Assembly (NCBI RefSeq): GCF_000621665.1 | Contig: NZ_JHXQ01000004.1 | Location: forward strand, 62,001-126,000 | Source: Allorhizobium undicola ORS 992 = ATCC 700741 | Lineage (GTDB): Bacteria; Pseudomonadota; Alphaproteobacteria; Rhizobiales; Rhizobiaceae | DNA: 64,000 nucleotides | Direction of reading: 5' to 3' | Part shown: piece by piece, positions 1 through 9,399 of the stretch | Position numbering within the stretch: the first letter of the stretch is position 1 | How the letters are laid out: each line of letters begins with the position of its first letter | Made by a program: the position numbers and the translations under genes | The notes under the pieces: generated by a model | What the model was told of the DNA's origin: nothing | Seen by the model: the letters and a program-made list of their open reading frames with translations, nothing else | Databases searched by the model: none

Positions 1-96
1 ATTCCCGGACGTGGAACAGGCTCAAGCTTGGCACTCATGGCAACGGATCCTGATGAAATGGACTTTGATGGAGGGTTTTGCCTTATCCGCTCGCAC

Positions 97-876
97 TTAC
101 TTTGTCGAGGGTGGAAGGTGCGAGGAGAGGTGTTTGACAATATCACGGGTTGTAGGAACACCCTGCGGCGCAAGCACCGGGGCAAAAACCCGGCGGGAAG
201 CACGCACTGCCACCGGCAGGCCCTGATAAAGCCGCTTCTGCGCTTCCACGACGATCACGCCGCTGAAGGCGGGCGAAAAGATCCGCCCCAAGCGCTCGAA
301 GGCGCTGCGCAGGCCAAGAATGGTCTTGAGCTGCGAGGGCGGGAAAAACAGCGCCTCCGCCGTTGCCCCCGGCGTAAAATTGGTCTCGCGAAACAGCGCC
401 GTCAACTGGCGGCGCGAATAGGGGCGCCCGGAACCGAAGGGCGTGTGCTCCATGCGCGCCCAGACCCCGCGCCGGTTGGGCGCGACAATGACGAGGCGGC
501 CGCCCGGCGCCAGCACCCGCCAGATTTCCTTGAGCGTCTCGCGCGGATTTTCGGCAAATTCCAGCGAATGCACCATCAGCACACGGTCGATCGAACTGTC
601 GGGCAGCGGCAATTCCTCATCGAAAACCAGCGCCGTGGCCGACAGCTCCCCCGGCGGCCAGTTCACGGCGCCCTGCCCTGCGGGCATGAAGGCAAAGGCG
701 CGCTCGGTATCGGCACGGAAACGGTCCAGATAAGGAATGGCATAGCCCAGCCCCACCAGTCGCTCTTCAGGAAGCCGAGCCCATAGCGAGGCAAGCGCCA
801 TGGAGATGGATTGTTCCGCAACCCGTCCGAGCTGGGAATGATAGAACTGGCGAAGATCGACAATATCCACATGCAT
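97..876 (-). CDS. class I SAM-dependent methyltransferase
   Basis: A protein of 259 residues with the late motifs of a class I methyltransferase: an acidic LPLPDSSIDRVLMVHSLEF segment near the middle (the post-I/motif II region), then LKEIWRVLAPGGRLVIVAPN (motif III with the usual LxPGG turn). The glycine-rich SAM-binding motif I is poorly conserved; VGLGYAIPYLDRF is the best candidate. The start is placed at the ATG at 876 (MHVDIVDL) because the residues upstream look non-coding; no strong ribosome site is visible. It is divergent from gloB. The substrate cannot be told from sequence. Bases 1-96 hold no gene that I can support. Confidence 0.8.
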   Translation of the reverse strand: MHVDIVDLRQFYHSQLGRVAEQSISMALASLWARLPEERLVGLGYAIPYLDRFRADTERAFAFMPAGQGAVNWPPGELSATALVFDEELPLPDSSIDRVLMVHSLEFAENPRETLKEIWRVLAPGGRLVIVAPNRRGVWARMEHTPFGSGRPYSRRQLTALFRETNFTPGATAEALFFPPSQLKTILGLRSAFERLGRIFSPAFSGVIVVEAQKRLYQGLPVAVRASRRVFAPVLAPQGVPTTRDIVKHLSSHLPPSTK

Positions 877-1014
877 AAACACGAATGTGACAGCACATTC
901 CCCTGATTTCAAGGCGCAAGACTGGGTATCGGCCCGGCAAAAGGGGCATCCGGCTTTTGACCTCGACGGCGCGCCGTCCTACAGTTCCTCGGCAAACATG
1001 TGAGGAATCGCCTG

Positions 1015-1785
1015 ATGAAAAGCCTTGAACTGGAAGTCTGTCTCTGCCGCAGCGATAATTTTGGCGTCTTGGTCCATTGTCCGGAAACAGGCCTCACGGC
1101 TTCGATCGACGCGCCGGAGGCAGGCCCGATCATCGCCGCGGCCGAGCGGCGCGGCTGGACCATCACGCATATCCTCACCACCCACCATCATACCGACCAT
1201 GTCGAAGCCAATCTGGCGCTCAAGGAAAAATACGGCTGCACCATTATCGGGCCGGTCAACGAGGCCGTTGCCATTCCCGGCCTCGACCGCACCGCCGCCG
1301 ACGGCGACGAGCTGTTGTTTGGCGCCCATCGCGTGCAGGTTATCGAAACCCCCGGCCACACGGCGGGACATGTCTGCTATCATTTCGTGGACAGCAAGCT
1401 GCTTTTTGCCGCCGATACGCTGTTTGCGCTGGGTTGCGGGCGGCTGTTCGAGCGCTCCGCCAGCGAGATGTGGCATTCCCTGCAAAAGCTATGCGTATTG
1501 CCAGACGAAACAGCCATTTATTTCGGCCATGAATATACGCTCTCCAATGCCCGTTTCGCGCTGACCATCGATCCCGACAATGCGCGACTGAAGACACGGG
1601 TGGAGGAAATAGAAGCCCTGCGGGCGGAAGGCCGCTTCACCATTCCCACCACGCTTTATCTGGAAAAGGAAACCAACCCTTTCCTGCGCGTCGCAGACCC
1701 TTCCATTCGCCGGAACCTGCTGATGGAAAGCCGCAGCAACGAAGAGGTTTTTGCCGAGATCCGCAAGCGCAAGGACAATTTCTGA
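1015..1785 (+). CDS. gloB: hydroxyacylglutathione hydrolase (glyoxalase II)
   Basis: A metallo-beta-lactamase-fold hydrolase of 256 residues. It hydrolyses S-D-lactoylglutathione to D-lactate and glutathione, the second step of methylglyoxal detoxification in the cytoplasm. The dinuclear metal site is visible as THHHTDH (HxHxDH), then GHTAGH, the bridging aspartate in FAADTLF, and the late GHEYT histidine. The C-terminal glyoxalase II helical domain is present (NPFLR near the end). The ATG at 1015 gives the standard N-terminus. The next reading frame, the broken cupin, begins 1 nt after the stop, so the two were probably cotranscribed. Confidence 0.95.
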   Translation: MKSLELEVCLCRSDNFGVLVHCPETGLTASIDAPEAGPIIAAAERRGWTITHILTTHHHTDHVEANLALKEKYGCTIIGPVNEAVAIPGLDRTAADGDELLFGAHRVQVIETPGHTAGHVCYHFVDSKLLFAADTLFALGCGRLFERSASEMWHSLQKLCVLPDETAIYFGHEYTLSNARFALTIDPDNARLKTRVEEIEALRAEGRFTIPTTLYLEKETNPFLRVADPSIRRNLLMESRSNEEVFAEIRKRKDNF

Positions 1786-1786
1786 C

Positions 1787-2311
1787 ATGCGCGCGCAAGA
1801 CATCATTACCGCACTTTCCATGCAACCGCACCCCGAAGGCGGCTGGTATACGGAAACCTTTCGCGACAGCGCCGACGGCACGCGCGGGCACTCGACAGCC
1901 ATCTACTATCTTTTGGAGCGTGGGCAGCGCTCGCATTGGCACAGGGTGCGCGATGCCGCCGAAGTCTGGCATTATTACGCGGGCGCGCCGCTTGCGCTTC
2001 ATCGCTGCGACGATGGCAGGACCGTAACGACCATTCGTCTCGGTCCGGATGTACTCAAAGGCGAACGCCCTCAGGCCGTTATTCCGGGTAATAGAGCATT
2101 TTCAGGAAAAGTGGAAACCGGTTTTCCGTCCGAAAATGCGTAGAAATAAACAGCTAGAGTAGGACATTGTTTCCTTGAAACAATGTCCTACTCTAGCTGG
2201 CAGGCGGCGGAAAGTAGCGGCGATTTCACGCTCATCGGCTGCACGGTGGCGCCCGGTTTCAGCTTCGCGGCCTTCGAGATGGCGCCGCCGGGCTGGGCGC
2301 CTTGCGCCTGA
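1787..2311 (+). pseudogene. DUF985-type cupin gene split by a palindromic repeat
   Basis: The first 102 codons encode a cupin of the DUF985 family: QPHPEGGWYTETFRD, then STAIYYLLERGQRSHWHRV, EVWHYYAG and LGPDVLKGERPQAVIPGN. After Asn102 the frame enters a 104-bp palindromic repeat and stops at TAG 2141-2143. Directly after the repeat the same frame resumes with SWQAAESSGDFTLIGCTVAP and runs to TGA 2309-2311, exactly the C-terminal half expected for the family. Removing 102 bp (one TA copy plus the repeat) restores a continuous 140-codon gene reading IPGN-SWQ. The upstream part could still be translated as a 118-residue protein lacking the C-terminal beta strands, probably inactive. The end overlaps the convergent transporter gene by 53 bp. 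Confidence 0.85.
2092..2195 (+). repeat. palindromic repeat type A, copy 1 (inside cupin gene)
   Basis: A 104-bp element running from TAGAGC to CTCTA. The left half is a hairpin (GCATTTTC near the start against GAAAATGC at about 2130). The right half is an almost perfect hairpin (AGAGTAGGACATTGTTTC against its complement) ending at 2195. It has the same length and left half as copies at 14706 and 16638. The outermost TA is present on both sides, consistent with target duplication. It lies inside the cupin gene and supplies its premature stop. Confidence 0.85.
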
Positions 2312-3161
2312 ACATGTCGCTTGCCGCCAGCACCGCGCCGCCGGTGATCAGCCCGCAGGCAGCCGCAATGCGCAGGTCCGGCTCGGCATAGCCGAAGAGA
2401 ATGAGGATCAGCGTGGAAAGAAGCGGCGCGGCATAGCTGGCGGCACCCAATATCTGGATGTCGCCGTTCTTTACTCCGAAATCCCAGGCATAGAAGGCCG
2501 CCCCCACCGGTAAAAGACCAAGACCTGCCACGGCCAGCCATTGCGACAGGCTTTCGGGCCAGATCGTCTCTTCCAGCCCCAGATGGCAGACAAGCGACAG
2601 AAGCGACGTTGCCAGGCAAAAACCTGTGACGACATCGGTGGAAGCTGCCTCGAAACGCCGGGTGATCAGCGAATAGCCGGACCAGGTGAAGGCGCAAAGA
2701 AAGGCCGCGCCATAGCCGAAGGCATAGGCCGGATCGAAATGAAAGCCGTTCTTGCCGACGATCAGCACCGTTCCGCAAAGGCCCGCCACCGCGCCTGCGC
2801 CATGATACCAGCGCAGCCTCTCGCCCGGCAGCAGCGCCGAGCCGAAAACGATGAGCAGCGGCCAGAGATAGGCAATCAGCCCCGCTTCGACGGCAGGCGC
2901 ATTGCGAAGGGCCGTGAAGTACAGAAAATGATAGCCGAACAGACCGGCAATGCCGACGACCCACACTTTTGCCGGCTGGTTGAGCAGACGAAGCCGCTGA
3001 GGCCGCAGAAGGAAGGTGAAAAGCCCCGGAAGCGCACCGATGGCAAAGCAGATGGCGGAAAGCTGGAAGGGTGGCATTTTTCCCGAAGCCGCCGTCATCA
3101 GGGCTAAAAACGACCACATCAGAATGGCGCTGAAACCGATCAGCGTCGCCTTGATTTTCAT
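2259..3161 (-). CDS. EamA/DMT family inner-membrane transporter
   Basis: A 300-residue, very hydrophobic protein with about ten predicted membrane helices arranged as two EamA repeats, the layout of drug/metabolite transporters. The first repeat begins MKIKATLIGFSAILMWSFLA and contains the typical ALRNAPAVEAGLIAYLWPLL segment; the second ends with GLITGGAVLAASDMFRRK. The tail is basic and cytoplasmic. The substrate cannot be inferred. The 3' end overlaps the end of the ancestral cupin gene on the other strand. Confidence 0.85.
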   Translation of the reverse strand: MKIKATLIGFSAILMWSFLALMTAASGKMPPFQLSAICFAIGALPGLFTFLLRPQRLRLLNQPAKVWVVGIAGLFGYHFLYFTALRNAPAVEAGLIAYLWPLLIVFGSALLPGERLRWYHGAGAVAGLCGTVLIVGKNGFHFDPAYAFGYGAAFLCAFTWSGYSLITRRFEAASTDVVTGFCLATSLLSLVCHLGLEETIWPESLSQWLAVAGLGLLPVGAAFYAWDFGVKNGDIQILGAASYAAPLLSTLILILFGYAEPDLRIAAACGLITGGAVLAASDMFRRKAPSPAAPSRRPRS

Positions 3162-3191
3162 GCGCCCTCCGGCGGCAACAACCGCCTGCGG

Positions 3192-3989
3192 TCAGGCGCC
3201 GAAACGGGTTGCCGTGATGTATAGCGGGCCAACGCGGGTCGGCACCTTGGCATAGACAGGAGCATATAGCTTCATGCCGCCAGCCTTGGCAAACCAGATT
3301 TCCATATCCTGAGCCTGACGAAGATATTCAATATCGCTGCGGCCCTTGTTGAAGCCCGATTTCGGCACATAGCGCACATTGCACACGGTTGCCTCGCCGG
3401 AAGTATCGCCCGCCGTGAACTTCGCCTTGCCCTTGGGCGAAAGCACCAGATCCATGCGGCTCTCGCCATCATAGATCGGGATGGTGCGATTGCAGAGCCC
3501 GCCATTATCCGAAAGCACCAGCCCGCCCAGCGGATCGAATACGGACCGCAAATCCCCAGGCGCAACCGGAATCCAGCGCTCCGCGTTACGCTTCGGCTCC
3601 GGGGTTATGCTCGTTCTGACCACCGATCCGCCGGAAAAGCGCACATCATAGGTGCGCGTGCGCTTGCCGCGGGTGTAGACAAGCTCGTAACTGGCAGGCT
3701 GAAGCTTCTCGGCGCCCACCATCTGCCCTTCCACGCTCGTGCTGGCCGTAAGGCTGGTGAAGACATTGACGAGCCCCGCCGAGGAAATGTCCCCGGCAAT
3801 CCGGTAGTCGCGATCACTGATATGCGTGGTGAAGGAGGCCCGCGCCACGGGCAGGCCCGCCAGCGTCACCCTGTAGTCGGTGCGATAGCTTTCATCGGCC
3901 CATGCTGACCCGCCAAAGGCCGCGGCAGCGGCCAGAGCCGCCACAAACAATCTACCAACATCCCGAAAAGCCATCATCGTCAGCGCCAT
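3192..3989 (-). CDS. DUF3108 exported protein
   Basis: A 265-residue protein with a signal peptide (hydrophobic run after GRLFVAAL, cleavage likely after SAWA) followed by a DUF3108-type periplasmic beta-rich domain. Recognisable pieces are YRVTLAGLPVARASF, the YDVRFSGG strand, DPLGGL and IEIWFA-like QDMEIWFAKAGG near the C-terminus. Two ATG codons lie close together at the 5' end, so the start may be a few codons further in. It is divergent from rpmB. Function is unknown; the family is associated with the cell envelope. Confidence 0.75.
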   Translation of the reverse strand: MALTMMAFRDVGRLFVAALAAAAAFGGSAWADESYRTDYRVTLAGLPVARASFTTHISDRDYRIAGDISSAGLVNVFTSLTASTSVEGQMVGAEKLQPASYELVYTRGKRTRTYDVRFSGGSVVRTSITPEPKRNAERWIPVAPGDLRSVFDPLGGLVLSDNGGLCNRTIPIYDGESRMDLVLSPKGKAKFTAGDTSGEATVCNVRYVPKSGFNKGRSDIEYLRQAQDMEIWFAKAGGMKLYAPVYAKVPTRVGPLYITATRFGA

Positions 3990-4081
3990 CCTGTTGCACT
4001 CGAAAGAAACTATCTAGGACGGCTACTGTGGCAAGACGATAGCGGGAGACTCGGGAAATGCGGCGATTTTAGAAGTTTGGC

Positions 4082-4110
4082 TTGACGGGGGCGGTCAAGC
4101 TGACTATAGA
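4082..4110 (+). promoter_or_regulatory. sigma-70 type promoter of rpmB
   Basis: TTGACG at 4082-4087 and TATAGA at 4105-4110 with a 17-bp spacer, 90 bp upstream of the rpmB start. Both boxes are close to consensus and the spacing is optimal. Confidence 0.65.
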
Positions 4111-4200
4111 ACCGCAACTTTCCAATCAGACCGCGTTGGATTGCGCGCCCGAGTTATAGCCGGGACGTTTTCCGATTGCCAAGAAGAATATAGGTGCAAC

Positions 4201-4491
4201 ATGTCCCGTGTATGTGAATTGACCGGCAAGGGCGTCCAGTCGGGCAACAATGTCAGCCACGCCAACAACAAGACCAAGCGCCGGTTCCTGCCGAACCTGT
4301 GCGACGTCACGCTGATTTCCGACGCTCTCGGCCAGCGTTACCGTCTGCGCGTTTCCGCTGCCGCCCTGCGCTCTGTCGAGCATCGCGGTGGCCTGGACGC
4401 CTTCCTCATCAAGGCTGATGAAACCGAATTGTCGATGCGCGCCCGTCTGCTGCGTCGCCAGATCGTCAAGAAGACCGCTGAAGCTGCCTGA
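4201..4491 (+). CDS. rpmB: 50S ribosomal protein L28
   Basis: A 96-residue basic protein of the L28 family, part of the large ribosomal subunit. It begins [20 protein letters not shown] and contains [12 protein letters not shown], both hallmark sequences, followed by the longer C-terminal part usual in alphaproteobacteria. The start at 4201 is fixed by homology to the family. A short inverted repeat (4500-4514) follows the stop but lacks a clean T-run, so I do not call it a terminator. Confidence 0.97.
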   Translation: MSRVCELTGKGVQSGNNVSHANNKTKRRFLPNLCDVTLISDALGQRYRLRVSAAALRSVEHRGGLDAFLIKADETELSMRARLLRRQIVKKTAEAA

Positions 4492-4634
4492 TTTTCGGCC
4501 CCTTCATTGAAGGGTAGCGTTCTTTTGGAATTGAGAGGCTTGGACGGGCAACCGTTCAAGCCTTTTCATTTGCAGGCATTCCCGGAATTATGGAAAGCCC
4601 TTGCCGGGGCATCCGGAGAGCGCGCCGAAACAGG

Positions 4635-4664
4635 CTGGTGGCATAACCCAGGATAAAAAAATGC
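4635..4664 (+). promoter_or_regulatory. candidate preQ1-I riboswitch controlling translation
   Basis: Between rpmB and the queuosine-precursor transporter lies a sequence with preQ1-I layout. P1 is CTGG 4635-4638 paired with CCAG 4648-4651. The loop holds GCAT 4641-4644, followed by AA and C4647, the position of the ligand-pairing cytosine. An A-rich strand (4653-4661) follows, and GCAT can pair perfectly with ATGC 4661-4664 to close an H-type pseudoknot. The Shine-Dalgarno AGGA (4650-4653) is partly inside P1 and the start codon AUG is inside the pseudoknot, so ligand binding would block translation. P1 is one pair shorter than the best-known examples. Confidence 0.65.
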
Positions 4665-5296
4665 TCTCTCTCAAGCACATGCTCGCCTATGGCGCATTGA
4701 TGACCCTTGTGGTCGTTGCGTCCAACATTCTCGTGCAATATCCGCTGACCGGCGAACTGGCTGGCATTCAGTTGGGCGACCTCCTGACCTATGGGGCCTT
4801 TACCTATCCCGTGGCCTTTCTGGTGACAGACCTCACCAATCGGCAATTCGGCCCCTCCATGGCCCGCCGTGTGGTCTTCGTCGGCTTTCTGGTGGGTGTG
4901 ACGATTTCCTTCCTCACCTCGCAGCCGCGTATCGCCATGGCCTCCGGCACTGCCTATCTGGTCGGGCAATTGCTGGACATCAGCGTCTTCAACCGCCTGC
5001 GCCAGCAAAGCTGGTGGAAGGCGCCGCTTGCCGGTTCGCTCTTCGGTTCAGTGCTGGATACGCTGCTGTTCTTCTCGATCTCCTTCGCCCCCGCCTTTGC
5101 CTTTATCGGCGCCAATGACGACTTTGCGATTGGCTGGGCGCCGCTGTTCGGCGTGTTTTCCACCGAAGCACCGCGCTGGATTTCCTGGGCGCTTGGCGAT
5201 TTCACCGTGAAGATGACGGTGGGCCTGGTGATGCTGCTGCCCTATGGTGCGCTGATGAACGTTCTGAAGCCTTACCGGGCTACGGCAGCAACCTGA
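4661..5296 (+). CDS. yhhQ: queuosine precursor transporter (YhhQ/COG1738 family)
   Basis: A 211-residue inner-membrane protein of the vitamin uptake transporter (VUT/YhhQ) family, which imports queuosine precursors such as preQ0/preQ1. Features are about six helices, the YPVAFLVTDLTNRQFGP motif after the second helix, RIAMASGTAYLVGQLLDISVF, and the late APRWISWALGDFTVKMT helix. The start at ATG 4661 follows AGGA by seven bases and matches the family N-terminus (MLSLKHMLAYGALM). The preceding preQ1-like element supports the substrate assignment. Its 3' end overlaps the convergent gene by 17 bp. Confidence 0.9.
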   Translation: MLSLKHMLAYGALMTLVVVASNILVQYPLTGELAGIQLGDLLTYGAFTYPVAFLVTDLTNRQFGPSMARRVVFVGFLVGVTISFLTSQPRIAMASGTAYLVGQLLDISVFNRLRQQSWWKAPLAGSLFGSVLDTLLFFSISFAPAFAFIGANDDFAIGWAPLFGVFSTEAPRWISWALGDFTVKMTVGLVMLLPYGALMNVLKPYRATAAT

Positions 5297-6293
5297 ATTC
5301 CAGCATCAGACTGCGCTGCAAGATGGAATGGTTGTCGTCGGAGACGAGGATCAGCCGCAGGTCGCCCTCACCGGCATCGATCACGTCCAGACCTTCCATA
5401 TTGTCGATCTGGAAGCTGTAATCGGCTTCCAGCAAAACCTCGCCGTCCACCGGAGAAGTTTCAAGACCGGCGGCAGGCTTCACCGCCTTGCCTGCAATGC
5501 GAAGGATGCGCATGGCAACACCCGTGGAGAAGCGAAAGCGCCGTTCCAGCAGCAGAAGATCGCCATTTGGCAACCACGCTCCGTCCGTCACGTCGAAGCC
5601 GTCATGGCGGGCAACACGGAAAGCGCCAGAGGCGGGGCCATCCACCACACCGGCCAGAAGATTGCCGTCATTGTCGAGGCTTTTCTCCGTCACCGTCACA
5701 AGCCCGCCAGCAAGCGGACCAGAGGATGGAGAAACCGTCAGCGTTTCAAGGCTTTGATTGCCACGCAACTCGGCAACGGGAAATGGTAGTTTCAAACTGC
5801 GTTCAGGTTTTGCCGTCTCGAAATCCTTCAAGGGATATTGATCGATGCGGTGCTGTTGCTCGAAACCGACATAGATCTTTTCGCCGCGAATAGCGAGGCT
5901 TTCGGCATCCATGGCCCATTTCGGCGCATTGCTGCGCCCGCCCGCATCCAGCATGGGCGCAATGGACAGGCCTGAGAGGCCTGAGAGCTTGCCCTTTTGA
6001 TCGCGCTCGATCGTGCCGGAAATCCAGTCTCCGGTATCGAGAACACCAATGAAATGCCGCCGATCCGGCAGAAAGCGGATAGAGGACCATGCGCCGAACA
6101 GACTGTTGGGCGAGGTCATGGAAATTCCGCCCAGAAACTCCAGCTTGCCGAACAGCTTGTGATCACTGCCCGGCTTGAATTCCGTGATCTGCCGGCTTGT
6201 CACTGTCAGCGGCTCGGCCGAGGCGCGCAAGCCCCCCAGCATCGACAGTGACAGCACCAGTGCAAGCCCCGGCAGCCTGAAGGCTTTCAGCAT
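5280..6293 (-). CDS. exported esterase-like protein of the phytase family
   Basis: A 337-residue protein with a clear signal peptide (LVLSLSMLGGLRASA, cleavage near residue 26) and the esterase-like-activity-of-phytase domain (PF13449 type), a beta-propeller fold. Conserved pieces include GGISMTSPNSLFGAWSSIRF, FIGVLDTGDW, AMDAESLAI, the ERRFRFSTGVAMRI strand and DNMEGLDV near the end. The product should be periplasmic; the substrate is unknown. Its start codon overlaps the cobT stop codon (TGATG), so it is probably translated from the cobS-cobT transcript. Confidence 0.8.
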   Translation of the reverse strand: MLKAFRLPGLALVLSLSMLGGLRASAEPLTVTSRQITEFKPGSDHKLFGKLEFLGGISMTSPNSLFGAWSSIRFLPDRRHFIGVLDTGDWISGTIERDQKGKLSGLSGLSIAPMLDAGGRSNAPKWAMDAESLAIRGEKIYVGFEQQHRIDQYPLKDFETAKPERSLKLPFPVAELRGNQSLETLTVSPSSGPLAGGLVTVTEKSLDNDGNLLAGVVDGPASGAFRVARHDGFDVTDGAWLPNGDLLLLERRFRFSTGVAMRILRIAGKAVKPAAGLETSPVDGEVLLEADYSFQIDNMEGLDVIDAGEGDLRLILVSDDNHSILQRSLMLEFRLLP

Positions 6294-8191
6294 CAGCCGG
6301 TCCTGCGGAAGGAGCCGAGGGGATTGCGGGCAGGCTTGTCCTCGAACAAGGCAGCCAGTTGCTCGGTCATCGCGCCCGCCAGCTCGTCGGCATCGACGAT
6401 CGTCACGGCGCGGCGATAATAGCGCGTCACGTCATGGCCGATGCCGATCGCCAGCAGCTCCACCGGCGAACGGGTCTCGATCTGCTCGATCACGGCGCGC
6501 AAATGCCGCTCGAGATAATTGCCCGGATTGACGGACAGGGTCGAGTCATCCACCGGCGCGCCATCGGAAATCATCATCAGGATCTTGCGTTGTTCGCGCC
6601 GCGCGATCAGGCGGTTATGCGCCCACATCAGCGCTTCGCCGTCGATGTTTTCCTTGAGCAGGCCTTCACGCATCATCAGGCCGAGATTACGCCGCGCCCG
6701 CCGCCAGGGGGCATCCGCCGCCTTGTAGACGATATGGCGCAGGTCGTTGAGACGTCCCGGCGTTGCGGGTTTGCCATTGGCCAGCCAGCGCTCACGGCTC
6801 TGCCCGCCCTTCCAGGCCTTGGTGGTGAAGCCGAGAATCTCGACCTTCACGCCGCAACGCTCCAGCGTGCGGGCCAGGATGTCGGCGCAGGTGGCCGCAA
6901 CGGTAATGGGACGGCCACGCATCGAGCCGGAATTGTCGATGACCAGCGTCACGACCGTATCGCGGAACTGCGTATCCTTTTCCCGCTTGAAGGAAAGCGG
7001 CTGCATGGGATCGATGATCATGCGCGTCAGCCGCGCCGGATCGAGATAGCCCTCTTCCAGATCGAAATCCCAGGACCGGTTCTGCTGCGCCATCAGGCGG
7101 CGTTGCAGCCGGTTGGCAAGGCGCCCGACGGCCCCTTGCAAATGCGCAAGCTGCTTGTCCAGAAACGCGCGCAGACGGTCCAGTTCGGCGTCGTCGCAGA
7201 GTTCTTCCGCCGTGATTTCCTCGTCGAACTCCTCGGTAAAGACCTTGTAATCGACCTTTTCGTTGAAATCGTCGAAGGGGCTGGCCGGGCGGCGCATTTC
7301 GCCGGGGGTTTCGCTGTCGTCGTCGCCTTCTTCCGACATGTCGTCGTCGGAAATTTCGGCGCCGTCCATTTCGCCGTCTTCCATCTGCTCTTCGGCAGAT
7401 TCGCTTTCATCGGCAGGCGCGCTTTCGGAACCGGCCTCCTCCTGAGAGTTTTCCTGTTCCTCCTCGCCGCTGCGGGGCTGGTCCTCCTCGGAGTTTTCCT
7501 CCTCCTGCCCCTCTTCCGGGTCTTCGCCCATGTCCTCGGCCACTTCCATGGAAGAGAGCATATGACGCACCACGCGCGCGAAGGCCTTCTGATCCTCGAT
7601 CACCGAGGCCAGGTCTGCAAAATCACTGCCCGCCTTGTCCTCGATGAAGGGCCGCCAGAGGTCGAGAACCTTGCCGGCACTTTCCGGCGGGGTCTGCCCG
7701 GTCAGCGCCTGACGCACCATCATGGCCACGGCCTCGGAAAGCGGCGCATCCTCGCGCCGCTCTATGCCGGTAAAATTGGCCTTGGCATATTTTTCGGTGT
7801 TCATAGAGTGCAGGTTGCGGGCCACGCCCTGCATTCTGAGCGCGCCGATGGATTCCACCCGCGCCTGCTCCACCGCGTCGAATACCGCCCGCGCATCCTG
7901 GCCCTCCGGGGCCATGGCGGCGTGGATCTTCTGGTCATGACAGGCAAGGCGCAGCGCAATCGAATCGCCAATACCACGGGTGACGGCAATTTCCTGCGCC
8001 GTGGGGCGCTTGGAAATCTCCGGCAGGCGCACACGTTCGCCCGCCAGCCCCGGCCGCTCATTGGCGAAGGCCACCTCCACATTGGGATTGCCGGCAATGG
8101 AACGCACACAGCCGGTTATGGCCCGGCGCATCGGTTCGGTATCCACCGCCGTGCCGGGTCTTGCTTGGGAATTATCGCCGCGACCTGCCAT
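6293..8191 (-). CDS. cobT: aerobic cobaltochelatase subunit CobT
   Basis: A 632-residue subunit of the ATP-dependent cobaltochelatase that inserts cobalt into hydrogenobyrinate a,c-diamide in the aerobic cobalamin pathway. The middle is a long, highly acidic linker (about residues 215-330, rich in EE/DD and with [15 protein letters not shown]). The C-terminal von Willebrand A domain has the MIDAS motif DNSGSM and [12 protein letters not shown]. CobT acts with the AAA+ subunit CobS, whose gene is 17 bp upstream, and with CobN, which is not in this window. Length and domain order are normal. Confidence 0.97.
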   Translation of the reverse strand: MAGRGDNSQARPGTAVDTEPMRRAITGCVRSIAGNPNVEVAFANERPGLAGERVRLPEISKRPTAQEIAVTRGIGDSIALRLACHDQKIHAAMAPEGQDARAVFDAVEQARVESIGALRMQGVARNLHSMNTEKYAKANFTGIERREDAPLSEAVAMMVRQALTGQTPPESAGKVLDLWRPFIEDKAGSDFADLASVIEDQKAFARVVRHMLSSMEVAEDMGEDPEEGQEEENSEEDQPRSGEEEQENSQEEAGSESAPADESESAEEQMEDGEMDGAEISDDDMSEEGDDDSETPGEMRRPASPFDDFNEKVDYKVFTEEFDEEITAEELCDDAELDRLRAFLDKQLAHLQGAVGRLANRLQRRLMAQQNRSWDFDLEEGYLDPARLTRMIIDPMQPLSFKREKDTQFRDTVVTLVIDNSGSMRGRPITVAATCADILARTLERCGVKVEILGFTTKAWKGGQSRERWLANGKPATPGRLNDLRHIVYKAADAPWRRARRNLGLMMREGLLKENIDGEALMWAHNRLIARREQRKILMMISDGAPVDDSTLSVNPGNYLERHLRAVIEQIETRSPVELLAIGIGHDVTRYYRRAVTIVDADELAGAMTEQLAALFEDKPARNPLGSFRRTG

Positions 8192-8208
8192 GATGAACCC
8201 GTCCCCGC

Positions 8209-9201
8209 TCAGGCGCCGAGGACGATATTGGCGGCGCTTTCCTTAAGCTCCACGCCGAAGGCGCGCTGATATTGCTCCGCCACCAGCGTCCGCTCCAGCT
8301 CATCGCATTTGTTGAGGAAGGTGGTACGGAAGGAGAAGGCGACGTCGCCGAAGATCTCGGCATTTTCCGCCCAGGTGATCACGGTGCGCGGGCTCATGAC
8401 GGTGGAAAGATCGCCATTGATGAAGGCAGAGCGCGTAAGATCGGCAAGCCGCACCATCTTGTTGACCGTATCGCGGCCCTCAGGAGTGGCGTTGAAGCTC
8501 TTCACCTTGGCCAGCACAATGTCCACTTCCTTTTCATGCGGCAGGTAATTCAGCGTGGTGACGATCGACCAGCGGTCCATCTGCGCCTGGTTGATCTGCT
8601 GGGTGCCGTGATAAAGCCCCGTCGTATCGCCAAGGCCGACCGTATTGGCGGTGGCAAACAGGCGGAAGGCAGGGTGCGGGCGAATGACCCGGCTCTGGTC
8701 GAGAAGTGTCAGGCGGCCGGAGCTTTCCAGCACGCGCTGGATCACGAACATCACATCCGGGCGGCCGGCATCGTATTCATCGAAGACCAGCGCCACATTG
8801 TGCTGATAGGCCCAGGGCAGAATGCCGTCCTTGAACTCGGTGATCTGCTTGCCATCCTTGAGAACGATGGCATCCTTGCCGACGAGATCGATACGGCTGA
8901 CATGGCTATCGAGGTTGACGCGCACGCATGGCCAGTTCAGCCGGGCAGCGACCTGCTCGATATGGGTGGATTTGCCGGTTCCGTGAAAGCCCGACACCAT
9001 GACACGGCGGTTATGCGCAAAACCGGCCAGAATGGCCAGCGTCGTTTCCCGGTCGAACAGATAGTCGGGATCGAGGTCGGGCACATAGGGGTCGGCCTTG
9101 GAATAGGCCGGAACGCGCAGGTCGGTATCGATGCCAAAAACCTCACGCACCGAAACGGTCGTATCCGGCAAATTGGCAATATCCAGATCAATCTTGCTCA
9201 T
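8209..9201 (-). CDS. cobS: aerobic cobaltochelatase subunit CobS (AAA+ ATPase)
   Basis: A 330-residue AAA+ ATPase that powers cobalt insertion together with CobT and CobN. Walker A is [10 protein letters not shown], Walker B is ALVFDEYD, and the sensor region follows as [15 protein letters not shown]. The start at 9201 ([13 protein letters not shown]) matches the family N-terminus, with a purine-rich GGAGATAGT just upstream. It is the first gene of the cobS-cobT-esterase run. The region 9202-9399 has no supported gene. Confidence 0.97.
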   Translation of the reverse strand: MSKIDLDIANLPDTTVSVREVFGIDTDLRVPAYSKADPYVPDLDPDYLFDRETTLAILAGFAHNRRVMVSGFHGTGKSTHIEQVAARLNWPCVRVNLDSHVSRIDLVGKDAIVLKDGKQITEFKDGILPWAYQHNVALVFDEYDAGRPDVMFVIQRVLESSGRLTLLDQSRVIRPHPAFRLFATANTVGLGDTTGLYHGTQQINQAQMDRWSIVTTLNYLPHEKEVDIVLAKVKSFNATPEGRDTVNKMVRLADLTRSAFINGDLSTVMSPRTVITWAENAEIFGDVAFSFRTTFLNKCDELERTLVAEQYQRAFGVELKESAANIVLGA

Positions 9202-9399
9202 ACTATCTCCAGGCCGGACGGCAAAGACCGGCGCATCTTGCATTGTCTGGCACGCCCCCGCGCACCGACTTCATTCAAACAAACGCCCGAAATCGAACTT
9301 CGTGCGCAACCGCAAACATCGATTACGATCTTGCAACGCAAACAGATCCAAAATCAAGGAAGCAAAGCGCTGCATGTGGCGGGATTTCATCATCAGGGC

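Noticed and set aside
6359..8269. A 636-codon open frame opposite cobT
   Set aside because: It has the low-complexity, His/Arg-rich composition of an antisense shadow; cobT has clear vWA and MIDAS motifs.
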